A stretch of 64,000 nt of DNA, taken from the NCBI GenBank assembly GCA_050954285.1, contig JBPBPL010000006.1, positions 124,001 through 188,000 of the forward strand, written 5' to 3'. Shown piece by piece: positions 34,624-44,468 of this stretch. Position numbers and translations under genes: made by a program. The notes under the pieces are model-generated. The model had not been told where the DNA came from and ran no database searches. It worked only from the letters and a program-made list of their open reading frames with translations. Every line of letters begins with the position of its first letter. Position 1 is the stretch's first letter. Origin of the DNA: Mucilaginibacter_A sp050954285. Lineage in GTDB: Bacteria > Bacteroidota > Bacteroidia > Sphingobacteriales > Sphingobacteriaceae.

Positions 34624-35921
34624 TCAATCGTACAAAAAGCTTACTTATACTTTTAATTTTATTTTCAGCATTTTCGGCTTCGGCGCAATCTACCAGCAGT
34701 TCTCCGTATTCCCGCTACGGTTTAGGGCTTTTGCAGCAACAAAGCTTGCCGCAAAATATGGCTATGGGTGGTATCTCAACCGGTGTGCGTACCATTGGCG
34801 GTTACAGCAATATCAATATGCTCAACCCGGCATCCTATTCTGGCATTGGTTTAACAACTATTGATGTAGGTGCTTATGCAACCATCAATACTTTAAGTAA
34901 TAGCTCAGCCAAGCAAACCGGTGCTGATTTTAGGTTGAACCATATTGCATTTGCTATTCCGATTACCCGCGGAACTTCGGCATTTAGTTTTGGTTTGTTG
35001 CCTTACAGTGATTTGGGGTACAACTTTAAACAGGTTACCAAAATTGACACCAATACGGTTAACAGTATTTACGGCGGAGAAGGCGGTTTATCAAAAGCTT
35101 ATATTGGTTATGGCTTCAGTTTATTTAAGCACTTAAGCTTGGGTTTTAATGTGAGTTATATCTTCGGAAACCTGCGCCAAACCCGTTCTGTAGAAGTGCC
35201 CAATTACTATTATACGTCTTTTAACACCAGGATTGAGCAAAGCCAGAGTATAAAAGGTTTGAGTTATGATTATGGCTTTCAATACCAATTCGATTTATCC
35301 ACCACTTCAAAACTTGTTTTGGGTTACTCCGGAACGTTAAAATCTACTATTACTTCTGCCAATAAATACGTTTCTACCCAATATCTGGTTGATCCAAGTA
35401 CTGGTACAGAATCTACGGCGTCTGATACTACCTACATCCGCCAGGGAGCCAACAGCAAAATTTCTTTACCACTGATCCAAAATTTCGGAATTTCTTATCA
35501 AAAGGAAGGTCATTACTTAGTTGGTGCTGATTATAGTCGTGGCAACTGGTCGCAGATGGCGATTGATGGCGTAAATCAAGGTTTAAGCAATACTGAATCT
35601 TACCGGATTGGTGGTCAGATCACGCCAAATATCAATGCTTTAAGCAGTTACTTGGCCGTGATGGATTACCGTTTAGGTTATCAGTATAATAAAACTTACG
35701 TTCGCACTTCGGCAACGGATATTAACGAAAACGTTTTCACATTCGGCTTGGGTTTGCCCATCCGTTCGCAAAGCCGTACTGCTTTTTACAAGGTAAATTT
35801 TACAACAGAGTTTGGCCAGCGTGGCACATTGGCTAACAATTTGGTGAAGGAAAACTTCGTCAATTTCCGGTTTAGTTTTTTGCTGAACGACCGCTGGTTC
35901 AACAAGTTTAAGTTTGATTAA
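34620..35921 (+). CDS. outer-membrane beta-barrel protein
   Basis: 433 residues with a signal peptide (LLILLILFSAFSASAQ). The mature start SPYSRYGLGLLQQQSLPQNMAMGG is typical of a widespread Bacteroidota barrel group related to OmpP1/FadL-like or PorV-like proteins. Alternating hydrophobic strands run to the end. Cargo unknown. It overlaps coaX by 4 bases (ATGA) and is followed at 8 bases by lptC, which makes an envelope-assembly operon likely. Confidence 0.8.
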   Translation: MINRTKSLLILLILFSAFSASAQSTSSSPYSRYGLGLLQQQSLPQNMAMGGISTGVRTIGGYSNINMLNPASYSGIGLTTIDVGAYATINTLSNSSAKQTGADFRLNHIAFAIPITRGTSAFSFGLLPYSDLGYNFKQVTKIDTNTVNSIYGGEGGLSKAYIGYGFSLFKHLSLGFNVSYIFGNLRQTRSVEVPNYYYTSFNTRIEQSQSIKGLSYDYGFQYQFDLSTTSKLVLGYSGTLKSTITSANKYVSTQYLVDPSTGTESTASDTTYIRQGANSKISLPLIQNFGISYQKEGHYLVGADYSRGNWSQMAIDGVNQGLSNTESYRIGGQITPNINALSSYLAVMDYRLGYQYNKTYVRTSATDINENVFTFGLGLPIRSQSRTAFYKVNFTTEFGQRGTLANNLVKENFVNFRFSFLLNDRWFNKFKFD

Positions 35922-35928
35922 AAGCACG

Positions 35929-36516
35929 ATGCGGCAACCGGATATTTTGAATAAAGCCGTATCCAAATGGCTAATACTTCTTTTACCGGTGTTTTTTTTT
36001 GCTTGCGAAAATGATCTGAAAAAAGTTCAGCAAATCTCCAGCAAAGAGGTTAACAAACCTGTTGAAACCACAGTTGGCGTAAATGTAATTTACAGTGATT
36101 CTGCCAAAGTAAAAGCCCGGATGACAGCGCCAATCATGCTTAATTATACAGCAACAAAAACAGTAAAGCCTTACTACGAAATGCCAAAAGGTGTGCATAT
36201 TGATTTTTTTGATACAAAGCAAAAAATCATCAGTACGGTTACTGCAGCGTATGCCATCACCAAAAACCTGAATAAAATTATAGAGCTGCACCGCAATGTG
36301 GTGGTGGTAAATGATAAAGGCGATACCTTCAAATCCGAAGAGTTGATTTGGGATCAAAATGCTAAACACTTTTATTCTAATCAATTTTCTACCTTAACCA
36401 GAACCGATGGAAATACCATCAGTGGCAGTACTTTCCGTTGCAACGAAGATTTGAGCAACCCAGAATTCTTACAATCTACCGGAAAATTCAACGTTAACCA
36501 AGGAGCTACACCGTAA
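35929..36516 (+). CDS. lptC: LptC-family lipoprotein of the LPS export bridge
   Basis: 195 residues from ATG 35929; the frame can also start at a TTG five codons earlier. N-terminal hydrophobic stretch and lipobox FFFAC (lipidated Cys near 25) make it an inner-membrane-anchored lipoprotein rather than the one-helix form of enterobacteria. The beta-jellyroll of LptC follows: YSDSAKVKARMTAPIMLNY, HIDFFDTKQKIISTVTA and KSEELIWDQNAKHFYSNQ. It would pass lipopolysaccharide from LptBFG to LptA. A motif copy encodes part of the signal. Confidence 0.85.
   Translation: MRQPDILNKAVSKWLILLLPVFFFACENDLKKVQQISSKEVNKPVETTVGVNVIYSDSAKVKARMTAPIMLNYTATKTVKPYYEMPKGVHIDFFDTKQKIISTVTAAYAITKNLNKIIELHRNVVVVNDKGDTFKSEELIWDQNAKHFYSNQFSTLTRTDGNTISGSTFRCNEDLSNPEFLQSTGKFNVNQGATP
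35973..35998 (+). repeat. dispersed 26-bp motif inside lptC
   Basis: AATACTTCTTTTACC (13/15), five bases, then six T; it encodes the hydrophobic signal segment. Confidence 0.6.
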
Positions 36517-36612
36517 AATTTTTTCAAACAAACAGCGCAATTTTATGTATCGCTTTTTTATCAAAAGTTGTATCTTGCGCCCTCTTTTTTAAGCATTTAT
36601 AGAATAGTTTTT

Positions 36613-38718
36613 ATGGGTCTAATGAGTTTTTTGCGGAACCGAATGGGGAAGATCTTAGTGATTGTGATCGGTTTGGCGCTTTTTGCATTTATTATTGGTG
36701 AAGTGGCGCACTATGGAAGTTCGTTTATGAACGGTGATCGTACCACAATTGGAGAAGTAAACGGTGAGAAAATCAATTACGAAGATTTCTCAGCCAAAAT
36801 GGACCAGAACATGCAGAATTTTAAGCAGCAATCTGGGCAGGCAAGCATGAACCCGCAGATGGTAAGTTATGTACAGCAAAGTACCTGGAACCAGCAAATC
36901 AGCCAGATTATATTACAAAAACAAATTGCTAAATTGGGTTTAACAGTTGGCGATAACGAAAGTGTTTCTTTAATACAAGGCAGCAATCCAAGTCCGCAGG
37001 TAATCCAAGCTTTTACCAACCGCGAAACCGGTCAGTTTGACCGCCAGCAGTTGAGTGCTTTTTTATCGAATATCAGTTCTTCCAAAGCCGATCCGGCAAC
37101 TAAAGCACAATGGGCAGGTTTTGTAAACCAAATTATTGAAGGCAAAAAATCAGAAAAGTATCTTTCGCTGGTAAGAAATGGCTTATACGTTAATTCGCTG
37201 GAAGCAAAAGATGATTATGAAGCTAGAAACAAAATTGCCAACTTTAAATATGTAAATCTGGATTACAGTTCAATACCAGATAGTCAGGTTAAGCTAACGG
37301 ATGACGATTACAATACGTACTATAATGCGCATAAAAACGAATTTAAAAACCCGGAAGAGCTGCGTTCTTTTAATTATGTGGTTTTTAATGCAGCACCGTC
37401 AAAAGCGGATAGTGCCGTTGTAAAAGATCAGATCAATAAATTGTTGGAAGGATTTAAAACTTCTAAAAATGATTCTCTTTTTGTGGCAATTAATGCTGCA
37501 ACGCCAGCACCTTTAGCGTATCAGAAAAAAGGACAATTAGAACCGAAGCTGGATTCTATTATGTTTAATGCAGCACCAGGCTTTGTTTATGGGCCTTATT
37601 TATCCAACGGAGCATACAAAATCGCTAAATTGATTAATGTAGAAGTTGGTCCGGATTCTGTGCAAGCACGCCATATTTTAATCAACCCAACTGCTTCTGG
37701 CGGTGTGGACAAAGCCTTGGCCAAAGCTGATTCTCTGAAAAAACTGATTTTAAGTGGCAAATCATTTGCTGATTTAGCTAAAACCAACTCGGTTGATGGT
37801 TCCGCAGCTAAAGGTGGTGAGCTGGGTACATTTGCACGTGGTGCCATGGTTCCAGTTTTTGAGGATGCTGTTTTTACCGGTAAAAAAGGAGATTTGAAAA
37901 TTGTAACTTCTCAGTTTGGTGTTCATTTAATTGAAATTGAAGCGCAAAAGGGTTCATCCAAAGTAGTAAAAGTGGCTATTGTTGATAAGCCATTAGTACC
38001 AAGCAGCAAAACACAATCTGCCGCTTATGCTCAGGCTCAGGCGTTTTTAAGCAAAACAACCGGTAATTCTTTTGCACAGGAAGTAAAGGCTGAAAAGTTG
38101 AAACTGGCTACTGCTGATAATGTTAACGCTAACGCTACAGCTGTTACTGGTTTAGAAAGTGCCCGCGATGTAGTGAAGTGGGCTTATGGTGCCAAAACAG
38201 GTGATGTTTCCAATCAGGTTTTTGAGTTGGGCAATCAATACGTAGTAGCACAACTGGAAACAATCAAACCCAAAGGAACGCTTGCCATGGATTTGGTTAA
38301 AAAACAAATTGAACCGGCAGTTCGCAATGAGGTAAAAGCCAAAAAACTGGAAGAGAAATTTAGTGCGGTAAAAGAAGCATCAGATTTGGATAAAGTTGCA
38401 GCTGCAGTTGGTGGCAAAGTTACACCAGTGCAAAATGTGGTTTTTGCCAATCCGATTATTCCGGGTATTGCTCAGGAAAATAAAGTGATTGGATCAATCT
38501 TCGGTTCTCCATTACACAAAGTTTCAAAACCAATTGAAGGCCAAAATGGCGTTTACGTTTATGCGGTAGATAGTTTTAACAATCCGGCGGTTGTGGCCAA
38601 TAATTTGAAAGATCGTCAGCAAATTTCGCAGGCGATGTTACAGCGGGTTGATACCGATGTGTTTAATGTATTGAAAGATAAAGCTAATGTGAAAGATTAT
38701 CGTGCAAAATTCTTTTAA
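36613..38718 (+). CDS. periplasmic peptidyl-prolyl isomerase, PpiD/SurA-like
   Basis: 701 residues from ATG 36613; 15 more codons upstream (from TTG) are open but would put residues before the natural MGLMSFLRNRMGK start. One N-terminal membrane helix (ILVIVIGLALFAFIIGEV), a chaperone SurA_N-type region (about 50-230), a parvulin domain near 340-450 (VQARHILIN, SFADLAKTNSVDGSAAKGGELGTF) and a long C-terminal helical domain. It folds outer-membrane and secreted proteins near the translocon exit. It follows lptC by 96 bases and is closed by a terminator. A motif copy at 38367 encodes VKEAS. Confidence 0.88.
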   Translation: MGLMSFLRNRMGKILVIVIGLALFAFIIGEVAHYGSSFMNGDRTTIGEVNGEKINYEDFSAKMDQNMQNFKQQSGQASMNPQMVSYVQQSTWNQQISQIILQKQIAKLGLTVGDNESVSLIQGSNPSPQVIQAFTNRETGQFDRQQLSAFLSNISSSKADPATKAQWAGFVNQIIEGKKSEKYLSLVRNGLYVNSLEAKDDYEARNKIANFKYVNLDYSSIPDSQVKLTDDDYNTYYNAHKNEFKNPEELRSFNYVVFNAAPSKADSAVVKDQINKLLEGFKTSKNDSLFVAINAATPAPLAYQKKGQLEPKLDSIMFNAAPGFVYGPYLSNGAYKIAKLINVEVGPDSVQARHILINPTASGGVDKALAKADSLKKLILSGKSFADLAKTNSVDGSAAKGGELGTFARGAMVPVFEDAVFTGKKGDLKIVTSQFGVHLIEIEAQKGSSKVVKVAIVDKPLVPSSKTQSAAYAQAQAFLSKTTGNSFAQEVKAEKLKLATADNVNANATAVTGLESARDVVKWAYGAKTGDVSNQVFELGNQYVVAQLETIKPKGTLAMDLVKKQIEPAVRNEVKAKKLEEKFSAVKEASDLDKVAAAVGGKVTPVQNVVFANPIIPGIAQENKVIGSIFGSPLHKVSKPIEGQNGVYVYAVDSFNNPAVVANNLKDRQQISQAMLQRVDTDVFNVLKDKANVKDYRAKFF
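38356..38381 (-). repeat. dispersed 26-bp motif inside ppiD
   Basis: GGTAAAAGAAGCATC on the + strand (14/15), with AAATTT at the tract position. Confidence 0.7.
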
Positions 38719-38742
38719 ATAGCATCATACAATAATTTTACA

Positions 38743-38776
38743 TCCGGAAATCAGTTAAATGGTTTCCGGATTTTTT
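38743..38776 (+). terminator. intrinsic terminator after ppiD
   Basis: TCCGGAAA (38743-38750) pairs with TTTCCGGA (38763-38770), followed by a T run. Confidence 0.85.
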
Positions 38777-38787
38777 ATTTTTACAGA

Positions 38788-39309
38788 ATGGACATTCAGG
38801 AAAATATAGTTAATAAAGTTGCCCAGAGCGGTTTGGTCACTTTTGATCCTGCCAGCCTTTATTCGGTAGGAGAGCGTATTTTGTACGATATCAAGGATAA
38901 TCTTTTTATGGGTTTGATGTTGCGGGAGAAGGATTTTAGAGAATTTATTAAGCAGCACGACTGGCAGCAGTATCAGGATAAGTTTGTAGCTGTAACCTGT
39001 TCGGCAGATGCTATTGTGCCAACTTGGGCATACATGTTACTGGCTAATAAACTGGCTTCTATTGCTCAAAAAGTGGTTTTTGGCGGGTTAGATTTGTTGG
39101 AGACTGTTTTGTATGAAGAAGCAATTAGCCAAATGGACCTAGAAAAATTTCGTGATCAGCGTGTAGTAATTAAAGGCTGCGGAGACATTACCGTGCCAGA
39201 ATCTGCTTACGTAAGCTTAACATTTCGTTTAACATCTGTAGTAAAAAGTATTCTTTATGGAGAACCTTGTTCCACTGTTCCCGTTTATAAACGCAAAGAA
39301 ATAGTTTAA
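38788..39309 (+). CDS. DUF2480 family protein
   Basis: 173 residues, all cytoplasmic. MDIQENIVNKVAQSGLVTFDPASL, FIKQHDWQQYQDKFVAVTCSADAIVPTWAYMLL and the conserved CGDITVPESAYV near residue 130 fit DUF2480, a family limited to Bacteroidota and of unknown function. A cysteine-containing patch and a HDW motif are conserved in the family. It is followed at 22 bases by the DUF3108 gene. Confidence 0.85.
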   Translation: MDIQENIVNKVAQSGLVTFDPASLYSVGERILYDIKDNLFMGLMLREKDFREFIKQHDWQQYQDKFVAVTCSADAIVPTWAYMLLANKLASIAQKVVFGGLDLLETVLYEEAISQMDLEKFRDQRVVIKGCGDITVPESAYVSLTFRLTSVVKSILYGEPCSTVPVYKRKEIV

Positions 39310-39331
39310 AACTCAATTTTTCGGCCAACTG

Positions 39332-40120
39332 ATGAGCAAAATCTCGTGGATACCAATCGTTTTAATCTTATCATTACCTCAATTAGTATTTGCCCAGGAT
39401 TTAGTCAGAAAAAGCACTTTAGCTTTTAAAGATGGCGAACAATTAAGCTACCGCTTAAAATACGGGATTTTTACCGCGGCAGAGGCCAATTTAAAAATTG
39501 AAGACAGTGCGGTAAAATTTGAAGGAAAGCCAACTTATCACCTCACAATTGATGGTAGAACTGCCGGAAGCTTTGATATTTTTTTTAAAGTTCGTAATCG
39601 TTACGAATCTTTTATTGATCACAATACCACGTTGCCTTATTATTATACAGAAAACCGTCGCGAGGGTAAATATCGCCGTAGTGACAAAGTTGTTTTTGAT
39701 TATGTGGAGAGAAAAATTATAGCTCAAACTGGAGTATTTCCTTTTAAAGGACAGGTTTTTGATTTGCCTTCAGCCTATTATTTTGCCCGAAACCTAGATC
39801 TGTCAAAAATTAAACCAGGTGATGAATTGAAACTACAGTATTTCTCTGAGAAAAAAATAGAAACATTGGGTATTACTTATGTAGGAAAAGAAGATGTTAC
39901 CTGTGATTTAGGAACATTTAACTGCTTAAAATTTTGCCCTTCTATTGTACCAGGCAGAATTTTTAGAAAAGACAGTAAATTATATTTGTGGATTACTAAT
40001 GATGGTAACCGTATACCTGTAAAAGCCCAGGTGGAAATTTTGGTTGGAACTGTAACTTTGGAAATTATTAACGCCAAAGGTTTAAAATATCCTATCAACC
40101 AACAAGCAGCAAAAGAATGA
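39332..40120 (+). CDS. secreted DUF3108 domain protein
   Basis: 262 residues with a signal peptide (WIPIVLILSLPQLVFAQ). The mature part is a beta-rich DUF3108 domain (GEQLSYRLKYGIFTAAEANL, GQVFDLPSAYYFARNLDL, KDSKLYLWITNDGNRIPVKAQ). These are periplasmic or outer-membrane-associated proteins of unknown job, perhaps in envelope biogenesis. Its stop overlaps the next start (ATGA). Confidence 0.85.
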   Translation: MSKISWIPIVLILSLPQLVFAQDLVRKSTLAFKDGEQLSYRLKYGIFTAAEANLKIEDSAVKFEGKPTYHLTIDGRTAGSFDIFFKVRNRYESFIDHNTTLPYYYTENRREGKYRRSDKVVFDYVERKIIAQTGVFPFKGQVFDLPSAYYFARNLDLSKIKPGDELKLQYFSEKKIETLGITYVGKEDVTCDLGTFNCLKFCPSIVPGRIFRKDSKLYLWITNDGNRIPVKAQVEILVGTVTLEIINAKGLKYPINQQAAKE

Positions 40121-40689
40121 TTGAAGTAAATAATACGCTGGTACATGAGGATGTGCTCAACGAAAATTTTGTATGTAACTTAAACCGCTGCAAAGGTGCC
40201 TGTTGTGTAGAAGGTGATTCTGGTGCGCCGTTAAGTTTAGATGAACTGAATGTATTGGCAGAAATTTATCCAGTTGTGAAGCCTTATATGACGGCCAAAG
40301 GCATTGAAACTATTGAACAGGTTGGTACTTCAGTGGTAGATTTTGAAGGGGATTATACCACGCCTTGTGTAGATGGAAATAAAGAGTGTGCTTACGTAAC
40401 TTGGGAAAACGGTATCACGAAATGTGCCATCGAAAAAGCGTATGAAGCTGGTGCTACGGATTGGAAAAAACCGATTTCCTGTCATTTATATCCCATCCGG
40501 GTAACTAAATACCCAGAGTTTGAAGTGCTGTTTTATGACCGATGGAGCATTTGCAGCCCAGCTTGCTCTTTTGGTAATGAACTGAAAGTTAGGGTTTACC
40601 AGTTTTTAAAAGATCCGCTGATTCGCAAATATGGAGCAGCTTGGTACCAAGAATTGGAAGTGCAGCTGGCAGCACTTAATCAATCATAA
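40117..40689 (+). CDS. DUF3109 family cysteine-rich protein
   Basis: 190 residues with eight or more cysteines: NLNRCKGACCVEGDSG, YTTPCVDGNKECAYV, ITKCAIEKA, PISCHLYPIRV, and SICSPACSFG. The spacing matches DUF3109/YkgJ-like proteins with a putative metal cluster (CxxxCC...C...C..C). No signal, so cytoplasmic. It is translationally coupled to the DUF3108 gene. Role unknown. Confidence 0.87.
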   Translation: MIEVNNTLVHEDVLNENFVCNLNRCKGACCVEGDSGAPLSLDELNVLAEIYPVVKPYMTAKGIETIEQVGTSVVDFEGDYTTPCVDGNKECAYVTWENGITKCAIEKAYEAGATDWKKPISCHLYPIRVTKYPEFEVLFYDRWSICSPACSFGNELKVRVYQFLKDPLIRKYGAAWYQELEVQLAALNQS

Positions 40690-40751
40690 AAATAATTTTC
40701 TTTATTGTTATTATTTTAATATTTGCAGCGTATAAAAGGCTGTTGAATAGT

Positions 40752-40777
40752 TGTGCTGTTTTTATCATACAATTTTT
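40752..40777 (+). repeat. dispersed 26-bp motif, GT variant
   Basis: TGTGCTGTTTTTATC (13/15), then ATACA and ATTTTT. Between the DUF3109 gene and the barrel gene. Confidence 0.65.
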
Positions 40778-40816
40778 TATCCACAGTACAATTTTTCAAA
40801 AGAATAAGCCATTAGC

Positions 40817-42436
40817 ATGAGCAAAAAAATACTTTTTTTATTTAGTTTATTTTTAATTAAAGCTGCTGCGCAGGCGCAATCGGTTTATCTGCCTTATGCC
40901 TATCAGTTTTACCAAAAGCTGGATTCGAGCGTATATTCTAATCAATCCAGGTTCCATAGTTCAATGAAGCCGTTTTTGATAGATGATCCGTTAATCAGTC
41001 AGCAATACCAATCGCTGATGAATGCCGGCGTAGATTCTATCGGTAAAAGAAGCTGGGTGCACCGCAAGTTGTTTCAGGAACATTTGGTGGATATTAAAGA
41101 AAAAGAATTTACAGCTTTTGTAGATTTTCTACCAGATTTTACCGCTGGTCGGGATGTTAGAAATCAAAAAACAACCTGGCTCAATACACGTGGCTATCAG
41201 GTTGGAGGAACCATCGGCAGCAAGTTTTATTTTTATACCAGCGGATATGAAAACCAGGGCGTTTTTCCGGATTATGTTAGTCGTTATATCGACAGGAATA
41301 GTAGCAGTGAAACTTATGTAATTCCAGGTCAATCTTATGATAGAAGTTATGGTAAAAATACGCGCGACTGGTCATACGTTACGGCACTGTTATCCTATAC
41401 GCCCAGCAAATATTTAAATATTGCTTTAGGCCAGGATAAAACCTTTATTGGCGATGGTTATCGCTCTTTGCTATTGTCTGATTTTGCTTCCAATTACCCA
41501 TTTTTTAAACTTACCGGTACTTTAGGTAATGTACGATATATGGCTATGTGGGCCAATATGGATGATCCTTTGGCACCCACATTTTCTTATCAGGACGATT
41601 ATAGGAGAAAATGGGGCGTTTTTCATTATTTGGATTGGAACGTGAGCAACAAAGTATCTTTAGGCTTTTTTGATTCTGTTATTTGGGGCGATAAAGACGA
41701 TCTTGGCAATAAACGGGGGTTTGATTTCAATTACATTAACCCCGTTGTTTTTTTACGTCCGCTGGAAGCCAACAATGGTTCTGGCGATAATGCTTTGATT
41801 GGATTTACTGGGAAATATAAATTTATTAATAATTCAGCGGTTTACGGTCAATTCGCTTTAGATGAATTTCAAGCTAAAGATTTCTTTTCCAGCGATGGCA
41901 GTTATCGTAACAAATACGCTTGGCAATTAGGTGTTCGCGGCGCTAATTTAGCTAACATTTCACATCTTAATTATTTATTAGAATTTAATAATGCAAAACC
42001 TTATACCTACTCAGAAGTAAATTCACTTATAAATTATGCCCAAAGTACCGAACCCCTAGCCCACCCATTTGGTGCAAATTTTAGAGAAGTGGTTGGTATT
42101 TTGAATTATGCTATTGGAAGATTTAACTTTTACGGCCAAGCAGAGTTTGGCCATTACGGTTTAGATCCAACTGCAACCAGTAACTATGGTAAAGATATAT
42201 TTAAACTTTATCCTGAAGCTTCCCGCACTTTAGGCACTTTTACGGGCCAGGGGCTCACTACCAATTTGTATTATGGTGAAGGCCGTGTCTCCTATATATT
42301 AAATCCAAAATATAATCTAAGATTAGAACTTGCAGGCCTTCTTCGTAAAGAAACCAATGATTTAAGCACAAATAATACGGCCATGTTTACCATTGGTTTG
42401 CGCAGCAGTTTCCGCAATTTGTATTATGATTTTTGA
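40817..42436 (+). CDS. outer-membrane barrel of the capsule-assembly Wzi / gliding RemB type
   Basis: 539 residues with a signal peptide ending AQAQ. The mature start SVYLPYAYQFYQKLDSSVY and the block LNIALGQDKTFIGDGYRSLLLSDFASNYPFFKLTG resemble RemB of Flavobacterium gliding and the Wzi capsule-assembly family. Aromatic, alternating strands run to a final aromatic-rich FRNLYYDF end. It probably anchors or passes surface polysaccharide. Stand-alone unit with its own terminator. Confidence 0.55.
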   Translation: MSKKILFLFSLFLIKAAAQAQSVYLPYAYQFYQKLDSSVYSNQSRFHSSMKPFLIDDPLISQQYQSLMNAGVDSIGKRSWVHRKLFQEHLVDIKEKEFTAFVDFLPDFTAGRDVRNQKTTWLNTRGYQVGGTIGSKFYFYTSGYENQGVFPDYVSRYIDRNSSSETYVIPGQSYDRSYGKNTRDWSYVTALLSYTPSKYLNIALGQDKTFIGDGYRSLLLSDFASNYPFFKLTGTLGNVRYMAMWANMDDPLAPTFSYQDDYRRKWGVFHYLDWNVSNKVSLGFFDSVIWGDKDDLGNKRGFDFNYINPVVFLRPLEANNGSGDNALIGFTGKYKFINNSAVYGQFALDEFQAKDFFSSDGSYRNKYAWQLGVRGANLANISHLNYLLEFNNAKPYTYSEVNSLINYAQSTEPLAHPFGANFREVVGILNYAIGRFNFYGQAEFGHYGLDPTATSNYGKDIFKLYPEASRTLGTFTGQGLTTNLYYGEGRVSYILNPKYNLRLELAGLLRKETNDLSTNNTAMFTIGLRSSFRNLYYDF

Positions 42437-42449
42437 GGTTAGAAGGAGA

Positions 42450-42480
42450 GAAAGCCGAGCTTTACTAAGCCCGGCCTTCC
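42450..42480 (+). terminator. intrinsic terminator
   Basis: GCCG-A-GCTT (42454-42462) pairs with AAGC-C-CGGC (42467-42475), one mismatch in the stem, T-rich after. Lies between the convergent barrel gene and dxs. Confidence 0.7.
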
Positions 42481-42481
42481 T

Positions 42482-42507
42482 TATTTTAATGGCATAAAAG
42501 AAGCATC
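42482..42507 (-). repeat. dispersed 26-bp motif at the dxs end
   Basis: CATAAAAGAAGCATC on the + strand (14/15), with TATTTT at the tract position, ending at the dxs stop. Confidence 0.72.
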
Positions 42508-44434
42508 ACGAAGCAATGGTTTGTGGTGCTCTTTTTACCGCTATTTTTTTTATTTGTGTAGAGATCGAAGCCGCATCATAACCACATTCTGCCCACAGTT
42601 CCGGTTGTTCGCCGTGTTCAATAAAACGATCAGGAATTCCTAGCCGGATTACTTTTGCGGCATAACCCTGATCAGCCATAAACTCAATCACTGCACTTCC
42701 CATTCCGCCTTGCAAGCAGCCGTCTTCAACAGTAATTACTTTATCAAACTTTTTAAAAATTTCATGCAGCATTTCTGCATCAAGCGGTTTTACAAAACGC
42801 AAATCGTAATGCGCCGGATAAATGCCTTCCTGGTTTAAAGTTTCAACTGCTTTTACCGCCTCATTTCCAATGGTTCCGATGGTTAAAATCGCCACTTCTT
42901 CACCATCACAAATCATTCGGCCTTTGCCAACCGGCAACGCTTTCATTGGTTTTTGCCAGTTCACCATTTCACCATTGCCGCGTGGGTAACGGATCGAAAA
43001 CGGACCCATATTGTCTTGCTGTGCTGTAAACATCAGGTTGCGTAATTCTTCTTCGTTCATCGGTGCAGAAACAACCATATTAGGAATGCAACGCATAAAA
43101 GCCAGATCATAAGCACCATGATGCGTTGGACCATCCGCTCCGGCTAATCCGGCTCTATCCAAACAAAAAACTACGTTCAGCTTTTGTATCGCCACATCAT
43201 GAATTACCTGATCATAACCGCGTTGCATAAAGCTGGAGTAAATATTGCAAAACGGCACCATTCCCTGCGTAGCCAATCCAGCCGAAAAAGTTACCGCATG
43301 TTGCTCGGCAATTCCCACATCAAAAGCACGTTCGGGCATTGCTTTCATCATTAAATTAAGGGAAGAACCAGAAGGCATCGCTGGCGTAATACCCATAATT
43401 TTAGGGTTATTTTCCGCCAGTTCAATAATAGTATGTCCAAAAACGTCCTGATATTTGGGTGGTTTGGGTTTATCGTAAATAGGTTTTTTTATTTCTCCGG
43501 TGATTTTATCAAATAATCCCGGCGCATGCCAGATCGTTTGATCTTTCTCTGCCAGAGCATAACCTTTGCCTTTTACGGTGATACAATGCAGCAATTTTGG
43601 TCCTGGAATACCGCGCAGCTGCTTCAAAACTTTAACCAACTGTTTCACATTATGCCCATCAACCGGACCAAAATACCGGAACTGCAACGATTCAAAAAGA
43701 TTGCTGTTTTTAAGGATAGTTCCTTTGATGCTTTTTTCCAGTTTTTTGGCGATTTGAAAAGCATCCGGACCCAAAGCAGAAATTTTAGCCAGAATATGCC
43801 CGGCTTCATCCCGAAAACGATTATAAGACTTTGAGGTAGAAATATTAGTCAGATATTCTTTAAGCGCGCCAACGTTTGGGTCGATAGACATGCAGTTATC
43901 ATTCAAAATAACGAGCAAATTCGAATTTTCAATCCCGGCATGGTTCAATGCTTCAAAAGCCATTCCACCCGTCATCGCGCCATCGCCAATAACGGCTACA
44001 TGCTGTCGGTCGTGTTCGCCTTTTCGATTGGAAGCCACGGCCATACCTAAAGCAGCAGAAATAGAGGTAGAAGAGTGGCCAACGCCAAACGTATCATAAG
44101 CACTTTCGGCACGTTTCGGGAAACCGCTGATACCTTTATACAGTCTGTTTGTATGAAAAACGTTGCGGCGGCCGGTTAAAATTTTGTGTCCGTAAGCCTG
44201 GTGGCCTACATCCCAAACCAGCTGATCGTAAGGCGTATTCAACACATAATGCAGCGCAACCGTCAGCTCCACCACACCCAAACTCGCGCCGAAATGACCA
44301 CCATTTACCGAAACAATATCGATAATATACTGCCTCAATTCCTGGGAAATCTCCGGAAGTTCATCTTCATTAAATTTCTTTAAATCAGAAGGGGAATGAA
44401 TTTGCTGTAAAAGGTTACCCGCCTGTACTTCCAT
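42506..44434 (-). CDS. dxs: 1-deoxy-D-xylulose-5-phosphate synthase
   Basis: 642 residues, full length. It makes DXP from pyruvate and glyceraldehyde 3-phosphate, the first step of the MEP isoprenoid pathway. The thiamine-diphosphate motif GDGAMTGG...NDN is intact (about 150-180). DVGIAEQHAVTFSAGLA carries the conserved Glu of the pyrimidine domain, and RAGLAGADGPTHHGAYD and VEDGCLQGGMGSA are further signatures. It is read alone, divergent from glyA. Motif copies lie just beyond both ends. Confidence 0.97.
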   Translation of the reverse strand: MEVQAGNLLQQIHSPSDLKKFNEDELPEISQELRQYIIDIVSVNGGHFGASLGVVELTVALHYVLNTPYDQLVWDVGHQAYGHKILTGRRNVFHTNRLYKGISGFPKRAESAYDTFGVGHSSTSISAALGMAVASNRKGEHDRQHVAVIGDGAMTGGMAFEALNHAGIENSNLLVILNDNCMSIDPNVGALKEYLTNISTSKSYNRFRDEAGHILAKISALGPDAFQIAKKLEKSIKGTILKNSNLFESLQFRYFGPVDGHNVKQLVKVLKQLRGIPGPKLLHCITVKGKGYALAEKDQTIWHAPGLFDKITGEIKKPIYDKPKPPKYQDVFGHTIIELAENNPKIMGITPAMPSGSSLNLMMKAMPERAFDVGIAEQHAVTFSAGLATQGMVPFCNIYSSFMQRGYDQVIHDVAIQKLNVVFCLDRAGLAGADGPTHHGAYDLAFMRCIPNMVVSAPMNEEELRNLMFTAQQDNMGPFSIRYPRGNGEMVNWQKPMKALPVGKGRMICDGEEVAILTIGTIGNEAVKAVETLNQEGIYPAHYDLRFVKPLDAEMLHEIFKKFDKVITVEDGCLQGGMGSAVIEFMADQGYAAKVIRLGIPDRFIEHGEQPELWAECGYDAASISTQIKKIAVKRAPQTIAS

Positions 44435-44442
44435 GTATCCGC

Positions 44443-44468
44443 TGTGCTGTTTTTATCTATACAAAATT
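44443..44468 (+). repeat. dispersed 26-bp motif upstream of dxs, AAAATT tract
   Basis: TGTGCTGTTTTTATC (13/15), five bases, then AAAATT, which lies within the putative dxs -7 element. Confidence 0.7.

Noticed and set aside
36568..36612. TTG start of the PpiD-like gene
   Set aside because: Adds residues before the standard MGLMSFLRNRMGK start; ATG 36613 used.
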